Shown: positions 41,912-52,323, counted from the stretch's first letter. The stretch: 64,000 nt of DNA from Chitinophagaceae bacterium UBA1953 (GCA_002336115.1 DDEN01000050.1:62001-126000); one strand, 5' to 3'. Program-made: numbers and translations. The notes: generated from the sequence alone by a model not told the origin.

Positions 41912-44455
41912 TCAGTTATTCTTAATTATTGTTATTCTCCCTCCCCTCCCTTTACTATTAAAGGCCCTGAGTTTAATTACTCCCTTTTCATTAATTGGAG
42001 AAGAGTATGGCTTGCTGTTTACTGTCGGTTCAGTTCCATCAGTTGTATAACAAATGACGAGCCCTGGAAACTGAACATTTGCTTTAATAACGCCATTTTC
42101 CAATATGGCTCCAGGTGGAGGGATGCGATAATCAAAACCTCCTGCATAATAATCTAAACGAGGTAATTCCCTTTTGCCAACTGAGTTAACAAAGACCGCC
42201 CATGCTTTATTATAAGCTTTCTCTGATTCTTCTTTGTTTTTTATTAAAGCCCATTCCGGATCTTTAGCCCAGGCTCTTTCTGCAACTCCAAGCAGTTTAG
42301 GGAGAAGCAGGTAATCAAGCAACTTGTTACTTCTTACGTTTTCGCTCCAAAGCAAGCCTTCTATTCCTACAATATTAGTTTTGCCAAAATCTGTTAAACG
42401 ATCTTTCCCTATAAAATATGCCTGATTTACAGGGTTGCCACCGGCATCTTCTTTTGTTGTTTTATAATAATTAAAAGGAACAAAGTAAAATGGTTTGTCA
42501 ACATCTTCAAAACCACCCCAGTAATAACCTATTTCATCGGGCGACTTGGAATAAGCCAAGTCGAAGTAATTATTGCTTACCGGTGAAAGCACAACTTTGT
42601 AACCGGCATTAGCAAGTCTGTAAGGAAGATCTTCATTCCCCCAGCCTACCATGTTATTCCACACATGTACTTGAATTCCGTCATTAGCCATACGTGGGTT
42701 AACAATCATTACAGGTTCACCATCTCTAAAAGTTTTACGCATGCCAACTTCTTCCCAACCTGATAAAAATAATTCACGGGATTGAAGTATGTTCTTAACC
42801 TTTGCAAAATAGTAATACCATAAATCATTAATCTCTTTTATGGTTGAATCTTTTCCAATTAAATTCGAACACATTGGTGATTTTTCCCAAGCACCTGACG
42901 GAACCTCATCTCCGCCCATATGTATTGTGTTTAATGGAGCCCCGGCATCTTTATACATCATTCGTAATTCATCAATTACTTTCTCAAGAAATTTATACAC
43001 AGATGGCATTGCCACACACATAACATTATCAGTCCATTGCTGTGCTGAACTGTAAACTGACTTATCATTCACATCTCGTAACAGGTAGTGTTCTGCTTCA
43101 GCTTTATTTCCTAATCGTAAAAATGTTTCATATCGGGCATCCATTGATTTTATAGCTGCACGGCTGTGGCCGGGTGATTCAATTTCAGGTATAACCTGAA
43201 TATGTCGTGCTGAAGCATATTTTAAAATTTCAATAAACTCATTTCGGGTATAATAACCGCTCCCCTGCGTTTTTCCAGCTTCTGGTCCAGCTCCGTACGA
43301 TGGCGGTAGCATTGTTTTACTGTCTAAAGTATGTCCACGTCTTGCACCAATTTCAGTTAACTCAGGTAAACCTGGTATTTCTATACGCCAGCCTTCATCA
43401 TCATTGAAATGAAAATGAAATACATTCATTTTATACAAGGCCATCAGGTCAAGTATGTTGAAAATTGTTTCTTTCGATTTGAAATTGCGGGCAACATCAA
43501 GCATAAAACTTCTGTAGGCAAATCTTGGTTCATCCTTAACTTCAGCACAAGGAATCGTGATAGAATTTTGCACCTGTTTCCAAGCAATACCCGGAATTAA
43601 TGATTTAAGTGACTGGATTGCATAAAAAATTCCAACACCTGATGAAGCTGAAATGATAATCCTTTCTTTTTTAATGCTTAAATGATATGCTTCTTTACCA
43701 AGACTTTCTTTCTGCAAAATAATCTGATTTGTTTCCTTTGATTCTTCATTTATACGAAGCGTTGTTCCAAGTAAACCCGAAAGTTCAGAAGCTAAGTACC
43801 CGGCTTCGCTTTTAAAAGCTGAATCGCATTGGATTGAAAGCTGATTGTTCAGTATAAATTCTCCGCCGGTTTCATTATAAAACAATGGGGATGGAAAAAT
43901 TTTTGGCAACTGATCTTCAGAAATATCTTTAACAATACTGTTTTGAGAATAAATCTTTTCAGGAGTGGTAATTTCCTCGTCTGTTTTTCCGAATGGCTTG
44001 AGTAAATAATTTAAAATAGGGTAACCTTTTGTTTGATCTGCATCCCATACAATATACAATCCGGATGGCGCATAGGTAGAATTCAACGTAATTCCATTGG
44101 TGAAATATTCGATTCGTACAGATTCATTGTGCAGGATTGGTTTAAACGAAGCCGCAGGAATAAGTTTATAAATATCTCCATTAACATGAAAGATATGTAC
44201 ATTTCCTGTTATTGATAAAGCCGAATCGATTCCTGAACTGGAATTAAAATAGATTGACCAGCCTTGCGCAGGCAATACTTTTTTATACCTGTTTGTAATG
44301 GTAAATGCAGATAATGCTTTCCCTGTTTGGTTATAATTGTTTGCAACCAGTTCCCATTGAAAGTAAAGCTTATTTTCATCAAAGCTCTTTTGGGAGTAGC
44401 CTGTAATACAAGCCATAATTGCAATGACAAATAAAATATTCAACTTCATCTTCAT
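41912..44455 (-). CDS. GH20 beta-N-acetylhexosaminidase
   Basis: An exported glycoside hydrolase of 847 residues releasing terminal GlcNAc or GalNAc. The signal peptide is followed by a CHB_HEX-type carbohydrate-binding domain (about 25-150), the GH20b alpha/beta domain (about 170-310), and the TIM-barrel catalytic domain from AYRSFMLDVARNFKSKE on. The catalytic Asp-Glu lies in HMGGDEVPSG (about 514-515), with HFHFNDDEGWRIEIPGLPEL upstream. A C-terminal Ig-like domain (about 770-840, YTTDGTEPTVNSKPY) is chitobiase-like. It is the last gene of the SusC/SusD locus, pointing to N-acetylhexosamine-containing glycans such as chitin or glycoprotein glycans. Confidence 0.95.
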   Translation of the reverse strand: MKMKLNILFVIAIMACITGYSQKSFDENKLYFQWELVANNYNQTGKALSAFTITNRYKKVLPAQGWSIYFNSSSGIDSALSITGNVHIFHVNGDIYKLIPAASFKPILHNESVRIEYFTNGITLNSTYAPSGLYIVWDADQTKGYPILNYLLKPFGKTDEEITTPEKIYSQNSIVKDISEDQLPKIFPSPLFYNETGGEFILNNQLSIQCDSAFKSEAGYLASELSGLLGTTLRINEESKETNQIILQKESLGKEAYHLSIKKERIIISASSGVGIFYAIQSLKSLIPGIAWKQVQNSITIPCAEVKDEPRFAYRSFMLDVARNFKSKETIFNILDLMALYKMNVFHFHFNDDEGWRIEIPGLPELTEIGARRGHTLDSKTMLPPSYGAGPEAGKTQGSGYYTRNEFIEILKYASARHIQVIPEIESPGHSRAAIKSMDARYETFLRLGNKAEAEHYLLRDVNDKSVYSSAQQWTDNVMCVAMPSVYKFLEKVIDELRMMYKDAGAPLNTIHMGGDEVPSGAWEKSPMCSNLIGKDSTIKEINDLWYYYFAKVKNILQSRELFLSGWEEVGMRKTFRDGEPVMIVNPRMANDGIQVHVWNNMVGWGNEDLPYRLANAGYKVVLSPVSNNYFDLAYSKSPDEIGYYWGGFEDVDKPFYFVPFNYYKTTKEDAGGNPVNQAYFIGKDRLTDFGKTNIVGIEGLLWSENVRSNKLLDYLLLPKLLGVAERAWAKDPEWALIKNKEESEKAYNKAWAVFVNSVGKRELPRLDYYAGGFDYRIPPPGAILENGVIKANVQFPGLVICYTTDGTEPTVNSKPYSSPINEKGVIKLRAFNSKGRGGRITIIKNN

Positions 44456-44500
44456 AGATTCTTACATTAACTGTTTATAAAGAAAGAGCATACATTCTAC

Positions 44501-45508
44501 TTATTGTGTATAACAGGCTCCAAGTTCTTCTTTTGAAGTGTTAATATATCCGTAGTATAAAGAAAGCGACCATTTTTTCCCTGTAACAGCATCGGCAATG
44601 TATAAATCATAACCACCATAGCCTCCTGTTTTTGTACTTGAAACAAAAATATACCGTTCAGTTGCAGGAAAAGGATCAGAAAAATCAGCAGTGGTTTCAT
44701 TAAACGATAGGTTTTGAGGAGTTTTTCCATTTAAAAAACCAAGATAAATCTGATCGTGATGATCTGTACTGCTTACCCATCTTGCAAAAAGGAAACTGGA
44801 GTCATTTTTTGTAACGGGATAGTATTCTGACACTCCACTGTTACCTGAAAGAACCTGCACTGATGAATTATTTAATGACAGTTTATAGATATCTGTTGTT
44901 GAACCCGATGTTTCATTTCCAGAATATAATAGAATACTGTCACCTTTTGCAAAATAAGGCATAGATGTCTCCGAATTAGGAACAACAAATGTATTCAGGA
45001 TATTCCCTCTTGTATCTATCATCTTCATTACACCGTTTTGTTTAAAAACAATTTTTGACCCATCGAATGAATACTTGGGATCTTCATCTCTTGTATTGCC
45101 AAATGATACCGTAAGATTTTTTGGCAGATCTGATGAACCAATTTTCCATCTGAAAATATCCCATCCACCTGCTGTTGTAATACCCATGAAAACTATTGTG
45201 CTCCCATCGGGCGAAAAATGAGCATTCATTGGATTTTTGATACCCCAGGCATCACTGCTTAAAACTGTCAGACTTTTTTTCTTAAAGTCGTACATTAAAA
45301 GTCGTGAATCATTGCAGGAATAGCATGAATAACTATGAAAGATCAACCTGCCATCTAAGGCAGGTTGATCAGTTAATGTATCAGTGTTTAATGGTGCAGT
45401 AGTGCCGTTTTTTGCACATTTTCCTGAAGTAATCAGCAGTACTGTAACAACAAGAAATATCCAAAATGAAGAAAGTGTTTTCACCTTGTATTTTTTAGTA
45501 TCCGGCAT
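44501..45508 (-). CDS. PD40/TolB-like beta-propeller protein in the SusC/SusD locus
   Basis: An exported protein of 335 residues from the ATG at 45508 (MPDTKKYKVK); an in-frame ATG at 45535 lies inside susD and is less likely. One N-terminal hydrophobic segment (SFWIFLVVTVLLITSG) is followed by a Cys, but Lys at -1 is unusual for a lipobox. The rest shows repeats of the PD40 type: HFSPDGSTIVFMG, WDIFRWKIG, KYSFDGSKIVFKQNG, PYFAKGDSILLYSG. It overlaps the end of susD by 14 bases. Its place, where SusE/SusF-like glycan-binding lipoproteins usually sit, suggests a surface glycan-binding or scaffold role (inference). Confidence 0.68.
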   Translation of the reverse strand: MPDTKKYKVKTLSSFWIFLVVTVLLITSGKCAKNGTTAPLNTDTLTDQPALDGRLIFHSYSCYSCNDSRLLMYDFKKKSLTVLSSDAWGIKNPMNAHFSPDGSTIVFMGITTAGGWDIFRWKIGSSDLPKNLTVSFGNTRDEDPKYSFDGSKIVFKQNGVMKMIDTRGNILNTFVVPNSETSMPYFAKGDSILLYSGNETSGSTTDIYKLSLNNSSVQVLSGNSGVSEYYPVTKNDSSFLFARWVSSTDHHDQIYLGFLNGKTPQNLSFNETTADFSDPFPATERYIFVSSTKTGGYGGYDLYIADAVTGKKWSLSLYYGYINTSKEELGACYTQ

Positions 45509-47054
45509 TTTGTTGCAGATTAGGGTTTGCATCAATTTCTAATTGAGGAATTGGCAATACCCAATGATTCTTATCGCAATGTGAATAATCCATTTTTGTA
45601 GGCGAGCTTAATACACCTCCATGGCAGGTATATGTATATTCGTTCAAGGCCTGCATTACAGTGGTTGCCACGTTTGCTCTTACCAGATCATCCCAGCGAT
45701 GCGCTTCAAATGCAAGTTCTAATCTCCGCTCATTTAAAATTGCAGTACGCATTGCAGCCTGCGTTAGCGAAGTTGAAACACCAGTTAAACCTACTCTTGA
45801 ACGAACAAGATTAACGGTAGCAGCAGCATCAGAAGTACTACCTAACTCATTCTGTGCTTCAGCCTTCAGTAAAATAATATCAGCAAGTCTGAGTAAATAA
45901 TAATCATCACCACTCGCCCATCCCGCAGGGTGTTTTTGTTTATAATTAAACGGAATTTTTGTATCGGGATCCTGGCATGGATTCCAGTTTTCATCTGCCC
46001 AGGTAATATAATCACCATTAGCATCTTTATTCCAGAAAACAATGTTTGCGTTTTTTCTTACAGCATCGCCGGCAGCATCATAAGCTGCCACCAGGTCTTT
46101 TGAAGGAACACAGTATTTTTGCCATCCATCTTCAGGAGCAAGATATAATTGAACCCCCCAACTTGAAGCCGACCAGTTACCTTCTTCAAATGGAATTTCA
46201 AGAATTGATTCTGAGTTAAAATCATGTGCTCCATCAAATAACTGTGCATAATCGCCCATTAAAGAATAACCTGCCGGACTTGAAATAACAGCATTACAAT
46301 ATTGTAGTACTTTGTTATAATCTCTGTCGCTACGTTGTGCCCATACTTTTGCCAGTAATGCGTTTGCTGCTCCTTTTGTAGCTCTTACTTTATTAACTGC
46401 AGGAACATTTGCAGTTGATGAGCCAGAAGCTCCTGAGAAATTGTCGGGAAGATTTTCCACAGCAACTTCCAGATCTTTCACTATCTGATTATATGTTTCG
46501 GTTTCTGTTGCCTTTGCTTTACGTGTAATACTTGGATCGGCAGAGTTTGATTCAAGTTCAAGAGGAACCCCTCCATACAGTTTAACCAAAGAAAAATAAT
46601 GAAAAGCCCTCAGGAAACTTGCTTCACCAATGATCTGTTTTTTCCGATCATCGGTTAATGCAGGATCAGAAACTGCATTGATTTTTTCCAAAATAATATT
46701 ACATCTTGCTATGCCTTTATAAATAGCACGCCAGTTGGCATAGTTATGATTATTACTGGCAGGAAGAATAAACCTGTCATAATCATAAAAAGTTTCTTCG
46801 TTACCACCACCCGGATAAGCATTGTCAGACCGTACATCGCTCAGCATCACATATTCCCACTGATAATAATCCGAACCATAAAAAATGTTATATGCTCCGG
46901 TTAATGCACTTTCCATATCGCTTGCAGTATTGAAAGCATTACCGGTAGTGAGTGCAGTTTTTGGTTTGTCTTCCAGAAATTTTTTGCAGGAACCAAGTGC
47001 AAGTATTGCGAGCACCAGCAAAATATAATGGAGATAGAAATAATTTTTTTTCAT
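45495..47054 (-). CDS. SusD/RagB-family glycan-binding lipoprotein
   Basis: Surface lipoprotein of 519 residues, partner lid of the SusC channel. The ATG at 47054 gives a signal peptide with lipobox ALGSC (Cys23) followed by KKFLEDKPKTAL; ten extra codons upstream are in frame but spoil the signal. Family features are TPR helices, FLRAFHYFSLVKLYGGVPLE, and the C-terminal block DDYYLLRLADIILLKAEAQN with LNERRLELAFEAHRWDDLVR. It starts 112 bases after the SusC stop. With SusC it should bind and import N-acetylhexosamine glycans trimmed by GH20. Confidence 0.95.
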   Translation of the reverse strand: MKKNYFYLHYILLVLAILALGSCKKFLEDKPKTALTTGNAFNTASDMESALTGAYNIFYGSDYYQWEYVMLSDVRSDNAYPGGGNEETFYDYDRFILPASNNHNYANWRAIYKGIARCNIILEKINAVSDPALTDDRKKQIIGEASFLRAFHYFSLVKLYGGVPLELESNSADPSITRKAKATETETYNQIVKDLEVAVENLPDNFSGASGSSTANVPAVNKVRATKGAANALLAKVWAQRSDRDYNKVLQYCNAVISSPAGYSLMGDYAQLFDGAHDFNSESILEIPFEEGNWSASSWGVQLYLAPEDGWQKYCVPSKDLVAAYDAAGDAVRKNANIVFWNKDANGDYITWADENWNPCQDPDTKIPFNYKQKHPAGWASGDDYYLLRLADIILLKAEAQNELGSTSDAAATVNLVRSRVGLTGVSTSLTQAAMRTAILNERRLELAFEAHRWDDLVRANVATTVMQALNEYTYTCHGGVLSSPTKMDYSHCDKNHWVLPIPQLEIDANPNLQQNAGY

Positions 47055-47166
47055 GTGTATGTTTTTAATATTGTCAATTGTCACATGTTATTCGCCAAAA
47101 AACATTTCTTTTGATAAAAAGTAATGCGTATTCTTTGGCTCATTTCAGATCGTTTGATTTGAAGTA

Positions 47167-50100
47167 TTAAAATGAAATATTCAGGCCAAGAATAAATTCT
47201 CTTGCTTGTGGGTAAGTTCCATAGTCAACCCCCGGCGCTGTATTTTGGTTTGTTGTTCCCTGGCTTTTTCCACTAAAAGCACTTACTTCGGGGTCAAAAC
47301 CTGAATACTTTGTAAATGTTAACAGATTTTCTGCTGTGAGATAAATATTTAAGCGGCTGATTTTTGCTTTCTTTTCAAACGGAACCGAGTACCCAAACGT
47401 TAGAGCTTTAACACGCAGGTAAGAACCATCTTCAATATAGCGTGTTGAAACGGCCGAATTTGACCAATCACTTGGAGAAATGCCTGGCATATCAGTTACA
47501 TCTCCCGCTTTTCTCCATCTTCTCAATACAGATGCAGCCTGATTCATAGGCAAGGCCATTGATTCTGTAAGAATGCGAGTTGCATTTAAAATCTGGTTTC
47601 CATGAACACCTTGCAGAAATATATCAACTGTAAATTTTCCAAATGTGAAGGAGTTACTTAATCCATACATAAATTTCGGATTCGCATTTCCAATTATTCC
47701 TACACTGTCGCCTGTATTGGCAGCATTCTGCATAAAAACAATTCTACCGGTATTTTTGTCAACACCTTGCGCAATTCTTCCATAAAAAGAACCTAACGGA
47801 GAACCCGCTTTTACAATTACTGTATTTAAACTTGTTCCGGCAGGATTAATTGTTCCTGTTTGCATAGTTGTACCAACAATATCGAGCACTTTTCCTTTGT
47901 TTGTGGAAATATTAAAGTCAGTATTCCATTTGAAATTGCTGCTGATAATATTTTTTGTGCTGATGGAAAATTCAAATCCTTTGTTCTCAAGACTACCGGC
48001 ATTTTGTAATGCAGATGAAAATCCTGTTGAAGTTGGAACCGGTACTTCAAGAAGTAAGTCTTTTGTTTTTTTATAATAATAATCGGCTGTAAATAAAATT
48101 CTGCTGTTTAAGAACGATACATCAAAACCAATATCCGTTTGTGCAGTATGCTCCCATCTTAAATCCTGGTTTTCCAGAGTAGAACTGGTGAATGCTGTTC
48201 GTTCTCCATTAATCAGATAACGGCTTAAAGTATCAACCAAGCCGTACCATGCATATGCACGGGCTCTGTCATTTCCAAATACACCATAACCAATTCTCAG
48301 TTTAAGTTCATTAATTCCCCGAACGTTTCTGAAGAAATCTTCATTTGAAATTCTCCAACCTGCAGAGAACGATGGGAAATATCCCCATTTATGTTTTTCA
48401 GAAAACTGGCCAGATCCATCTGTTCTGAAGTTAGATGTAAAAAGATATTTCTCTTTGTAAGAATAATTTATTCTACCTATTACAGAAGCTTTTGAGCGCT
48501 GAATATATTCAGGTATTGGAGGCGATTGAACATTAGCTGAAGTGACATCGTTATCTTTTGCTCCAGTAAAATCATGCCCCGATAGATATATATTATCAGT
48601 AATGCCACGCTCAACTATGAAACCACCCATTGCTGAAATGGAATGGTCTTTGATTCTTGTATTATAATTAGCTGTGTTTTCACTTACCCAGTATTTGTAT
48701 TTATAAGTGTATTTAGCTGCAATTCCTTTCTGAGATTTTCCATACCTCGTTTTAACTGAATCCTGAAAAGAATTGTAAACTCCATCGGTATGTTCAAATC
48801 CAAAAAGGCTTTTAATTTTCAAACCTTTTATTACTTCTGCTTCAGCATAAACATTTCCATGAAAACGGTCGTTTTTATATGAATGTACCGGCTGATATAC
48901 TGTTGATACAGGGTTTTCCAGATCGTTAATAAAAGGGCTCCTTGCATATTGTTCAGGATTGTCCGTATCCCAAATGCCGATATTAGGAATACTTGTATAT
49001 AATCGTGTAATTACACCATTCCTGTCATTTTCCGATACATCAATATCTTTCCAGTTATCATAAGAGAAGCTGGTTCCAACTTTTAAGAAACTGGTTACAT
49101 GCTGGTCAACATTTGCTTTAATTGTAGCACGGTTTAAACTATTATTCAGAACTATACCATTCTGATTAATTAAAGAACCAGACAAATAATAACTCGTTTT
49201 TTTAGTTCCACCGGTTGCAGATAACTGATAGTTTTGTGATAATGCGTTTCTGAAAATTTCATCCTGCCAGTTTGTATTCTTATTATATTTTGTCCAGTCG
49301 GTTGTTTTACCCATTTCGGTTGCAAGCTCCTGGAATTCTGTACCGTTGAGCATTTTCATCCTTTTCCAGGCACTGGACATTGTAAGAGATGTATTGAAAT
49401 TAAGTTTCAATTTTTGGTTTTTACCACGTTTGGTGGTGATTAAAACAACTCCATTTGCGCCACCAGCACCATAAATTGCTGCCGATGAGGCATCTTTCAA
49501 TATCGAAATACTTTCAATATCAGCAGGGTTAATATCATTCGTATTGGAAGTAGGAACTCCATCTACAACATACAAGGGTTCACTAACCGCATTAATAGAT
49601 GATGTGCCACGAACACGTATGGAGAAACCTACTTGCGGCTGACCTGAAGAACGTATTACCTGTACACCTGCTGCCTTACCTTCAATAGAATAGCCAAATT
49701 GTGTATTAGGTCTGTTTTCCAGGTCTTTTGATGAAATGGAGGAAACAGAACCTGTAATATCCTTCTTGCGTTGTGTACCGTAGCCTACAACAACAACCTG
49801 CTCCATTTGATTTACAGATTGTTTAAGTGTAACATTTACCGAAGATGAATTTCCCGGTGTTATTTCCTGTGGTTCATATCCGATTGACGAAAAAATCAGA
49901 ACTGCCCCGTCTGGCACTTCAATAGAAAAAACACCTTTTGAATCAGTAACTGTTCCGTAGTTTGAACCTTTTATCCGCACACTTACGCCTACCATCGGTT
50001 CGCCTGATTCTGTTAAAACCTTTCCGGTAATTTTTTTAGTTTCTTTAATGTTTGAGGATGACATAATTACAACAAGGCCGCCATTCATTATCTTATAACT

Positions 50101-50424
50101 TAGCCCAGAACCTGAAAGCAAATCATTGAGCAAAAGCGTAACGGGAACATCATTAACATTTACGTCAATCTTTTTCTGCAGAGCAGGCAAATCGTAGTTG
50201 TAAAGAAAACGGTAAGGGCTTTGTTTTTCAATGGCACGGAAAACCTTGGGAATTTCAGTCTGCTTCAGATTTAATGTAACATTCTGAGCATTTCCATTCC
50301 CGGCAAATACCTGCATTGCAGTAAGCAGAATCAATGCAAACGTCATCTTCATAATGAGGAACAATTTTAGAAAAGAACGATGTGGCAAAAGCAATAGCTT
50401 ACCACGAGGTACACTTTTTTTCAT
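47167..50424 (-). CDS. SusC/RagA-family TonB-linked outer-membrane transporter with STN domain
   Basis: A transporter of 1085 residues. After a signal peptide (FALILLTAMQVFAGNGNAQ) comes an STN domain (about 45-125: VTLNLKQTEIPKVFRAIEKQ), then a carboxypeptidase-like domain (ITGKVLTESGEPMVGVSVRI), the SusC signature VVVGYGTQRKKDITGSVSSI, a plug (VRGTSSINAVSEPLYVVDGV, EDIESISILKDASSAAIYG-type text) and a long barrel ending EFILGLNISF. The STN domain contacts FecR-type anti-sigma factors, matching the fecR and sigma genes directly upstream. The plug and barrel serve TonB-driven uptake. Confidence 0.96.
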   Translation of the reverse strand: MKKSVPRGKLLLLPHRSFLKLFLIMKMTFALILLTAMQVFAGNGNAQNVTLNLKQTEIPKVFRAIEKQSPYRFLYNYDLPALQKKIDVNVNDVPVTLLLNDLLSGSGLSYKIMNGGLVVIMSSSNIKETKKITGKVLTESGEPMVGVSVRIKGSNYGTVTDSKGVFSIEVPDGAVLIFSSIGYEPQEITPGNSSSVNVTLKQSVNQMEQVVVVGYGTQRKKDITGSVSSISSKDLENRPNTQFGYSIEGKAAGVQVIRSSGQPQVGFSIRVRGTSSINAVSEPLYVVDGVPTSNTNDINPADIESISILKDASSAAIYGAGGANGVVLITTKRGKNQKLKLNFNTSLTMSSAWKRMKMLNGTEFQELATEMGKTTDWTKYNKNTNWQDEIFRNALSQNYQLSATGGTKKTSYYLSGSLINQNGIVLNNSLNRATIKANVDQHVTSFLKVGTSFSYDNWKDIDVSENDRNGVITRLYTSIPNIGIWDTDNPEQYARSPFINDLENPVSTVYQPVHSYKNDRFHGNVYAEAEVIKGLKIKSLFGFEHTDGVYNSFQDSVKTRYGKSQKGIAAKYTYKYKYWVSENTANYNTRIKDHSISAMGGFIVERGITDNIYLSGHDFTGAKDNDVTSANVQSPPIPEYIQRSKASVIGRINYSYKEKYLFTSNFRTDGSGQFSEKHKWGYFPSFSAGWRISNEDFFRNVRGINELKLRIGYGVFGNDRARAYAWYGLVDTLSRYLINGERTAFTSSTLENQDLRWEHTAQTDIGFDVSFLNSRILFTADYYYKKTKDLLLEVPVPTSTGFSSALQNAGSLENKGFEFSISTKNIISSNFKWNTDFNISTNKGKVLDIVGTTMQTGTINPAGTSLNTVIVKAGSPLGSFYGRIAQGVDKNTGRIVFMQNAANTGDSVGIIGNANPKFMYGLSNSFTFGKFTVDIFLQGVHGNQILNATRILTESMALPMNQAASVLRRWRKAGDVTDMPGISPSDWSNSAVSTRYIEDGSYLRVKALTFGYSVPFEKKAKISRLNIYLTAENLLTFTKYSGFDPEVSAFSGKSQGTTNQNTAPGVDYGTYPQAREFILGLNISF

Positions 50425-50500
50425 ACCTTTAGTTTTGGGTTATTAAAATTGAAACTCCGTTGATTTTCCCGATCTTCCAGAGTTTCGGTTTCAGCCTTTA

Positions 50501-50527
50501 TCGGGGAATGTTACCGCATCTCCCCGA
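50501..50527. other. Hairpin between fecR and susC
   Basis: TCGGGGA (50501-50507) and TCCCCGA (50521-50527) form a 7-base perfect stem. On the plus strand TTTTTATTTT follows, but in the leftward gene direction there is no T-run, so it is not a standard terminator for fecR. It may trim or attenuate the transcript and so allow different levels of regulator and transporter. Confidence 0.45.
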
Positions 50528-50548
50528 TTTTTATTTTCAGCCTTAAGC

Positions 50549-51676
50549 TTATTTTTTTTCAATCAATATTTCATTGCCGTTTATTTTATACGCAAACGGG
50601 TGAATCATTTGTAAAAACTGCATAGCTTCTTCAATATTTTCGTTTTCAAATGAACCGCCATATCTGTAATTCGCTACTTTATTATCAGTAAAAGTTATTT
50701 TTACATTGTACCAGCGTTCCATTTTTGCAGCAAGCTCTTTAAACGTATCACCCTCAAACAAAAGCCTGCCATAAATCCATGATGTTTCTATGCGGTTACT
50801 GTCTTTAACTGTTATGGGCAAAGAACTGATGGAAATACGTTGCGAAAGAGTAGAATTATTTGCTGAGCCGGATTGATTACCGGAATTGGTTTCAGTTGCA
50901 CTGATTTTATGAATCTGTTTATTGAATACAAGTTTTTCGTTGGGATGGAGTATTATTTTTGAAGATTTGGGCTCGTTGATTTTTTCAACCTCAATCAACC
51001 CCCTTACCAAAGTAGCTTCAATTGTTTCTTCACGAGGATACGACTTTACATTGAAAGCTGTGCCAAGAACTTTTATATTAATGCCTGTTGTATGAACAAT
51101 AAAAGGCTTTTTGGCATTTTTTACTACATCAAAATAAGCCTCTCCTTCCAGTGAAACTTCTCTTACTGAATCGTTGAATGAACTGTTATAAATAAGCTTA
51201 CTATCGGAATTAAGCCAAACTTTTGTGCCATCTGGCAAAATAAGTTTCGACTTGGTTCCCGGTTTTGAAACAATTTCATTTTCCTGAACCTGTTTAGAAG
51301 CTATTGGATCTTTGCTATTAGCTGAGAATAATTTCCAAGCTCCAAATACAATAATACCTGTTGCAATTGCCGCAACCGCAATACGCATCCAAGCTCTGTT
51401 TCTTTTGATGGGGATAACGGGGGATTCAATTATATTTTGCCCCTCATATTCAGAAGCATTAGAGTGCTGTAAAATATAACGGAAATGATCTTCTTTATTT
51501 TCTGTATCATCATTATTGTTTCCTGCTGCCCACCAGCCCTGAACTATTTCCTGGAAATATTCTTCCTCCGGATTGTTCTTCAGGTATGCATCAAGTTCAA
51601 GCAACTCTTCTACTGTTGCTTCACCTGAAAGCTTTTTTGCAAACAATTCTGTAATACGTTGAGTTGCCATGTTCAT
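50549..51676 (-). CDS. FecR-family transmembrane anti-sigma factor
   Basis: Links outer-membrane SusC sensing to the ECF sigma factor. About 375 residues; start at 51676 (MNMATQRITEL) or 51670, since the frame further upstream lacks family likeness. Order: a cytoplasmic N-terminal helical domain (RITELFAKKLSGEATVEELL), a membrane helix at about 102-122 (MRIAVAAIATGIIVFGAWKL), the FecR domain (LPDGTKVWLNSDSKLIYN, VSLEGEAYFDVVKNAKKPF, GTAFNVKSYPREETIEATL) and a DUF4974 C-terminal domain (LLFEGDTFKELAAKMERWYN) that faces the STN domain. It lies 14 bases or more after the sigma gene on the same strand. Confidence 0.94.
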   Translation of the reverse strand: MNMATQRITELFAKKLSGEATVEELLELDAYLKNNPEEEYFQEIVQGWWAAGNNNDDTENKEDHFRYILQHSNASEYEGQNIIESPVIPIKRNRAWMRIAVAAIATGIIVFGAWKLFSANSKDPIASKQVQENEIVSKPGTKSKLILPDGTKVWLNSDSKLIYNSSFNDSVREVSLEGEAYFDVVKNAKKPFIVHTTGINIKVLGTAFNVKSYPREETIEATLVRGLIEVEKINEPKSSKIILHPNEKLVFNKQIHKISATETNSGNQSGSANNSTLSQRISISSLPITVKDSNRIETSWIYGRLLFEGDTFKELAAKMERWYNVKITFTDNKVANYRYGGSFENENIEEAMQFLQMIHPFAYKINGNEILIEKK

Positions 51677-51723
51677 AGTCTTTATATAAGACACAGAAAT
51701 GAAACTCACACCCTAAATAAATC

Positions 51724-52323
51724 TTATTTTTTTTGAAAAATCTTTCTGGCCGGTAAATCCAGATGCATTTTAATTTTTTCCCTGATAGCATTTACGGCAA
51801 TAACCATTTGAGCGTCAACTGTTTTGTACGATATATTCAGTACTTCGGCTACTTCTTTATATTTTAAACCATCTTCTCTTACGAGTTTGAAAATCATTTT
51901 ACAACGGGGAGGTAATGTTTCTACAGCTTCACGTATTTTGACCAGAATTTCACTCGTAATCATTAAACTTTCGGGATTATACCCATCTGTTAACTGTACA
52001 TGAATTTCATCAAATGGCTCATTGATACTACGTTTGGCTGTACGGGCAAGATAATTGAGTGAAGCATTTTTAGCCGATTTATACAGATATACTTTCAGAT
52101 TTTCAATTGAACTAATATCACTGCGGTTATTCCATAAACGGATGAAAATTTCATCAACTATTTCAGTTGCAGCATCTTTTGATTTTACCAATGAAAAAGC
52201 GAATTGCGAAAGAGGAAAAAATAAATGATCAAAAAGCTGGCGAAACGCAGCTTCACTACCAGTTGCTATTCTCAACTTCAGTTGTACGTATAGCTCTTCT
52301 TTTGATGTATCCTCAAATTTCAT
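51724..52323 (-). CDS. ECF sigma factor of the Bacteroides expansion family
   Basis: Sigma factor of 199 residues controlling the downstream SusC/SusD locus. Region 2 has AAFRQLFDHLFFPLSQFAFS, EIVDEIFIRLWNN and IENLKVYLYKSAKNASLNYL. Region 4 has LPPRCKMIFKLVREDGLKYK and the helix-turn-helix VAEVLNISYKTVDAQMVIA. This is the first gene of a leftward set sigma-fecR-susC-susD-PD40-GH20. No TAnnTTTG box was found in its 80-base upstream region, which may fit self-activation by an ECF promoter. Confidence 0.94.
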   Translation of the reverse strand: MKFEDTSKEELYVQLKLRIATGSEAAFRQLFDHLFFPLSQFAFSLVKSKDAATEIVDEIFIRLWNNRSDISSIENLKVYLYKSAKNASLNYLARTAKRSINEPFDEIHVQLTDGYNPESLMITSEILVKIREAVETLPPRCKMIFKLVREDGLKYKEVAEVLNISYKTVDAQMVIAVNAIREKIKMHLDLPARKIFQKK

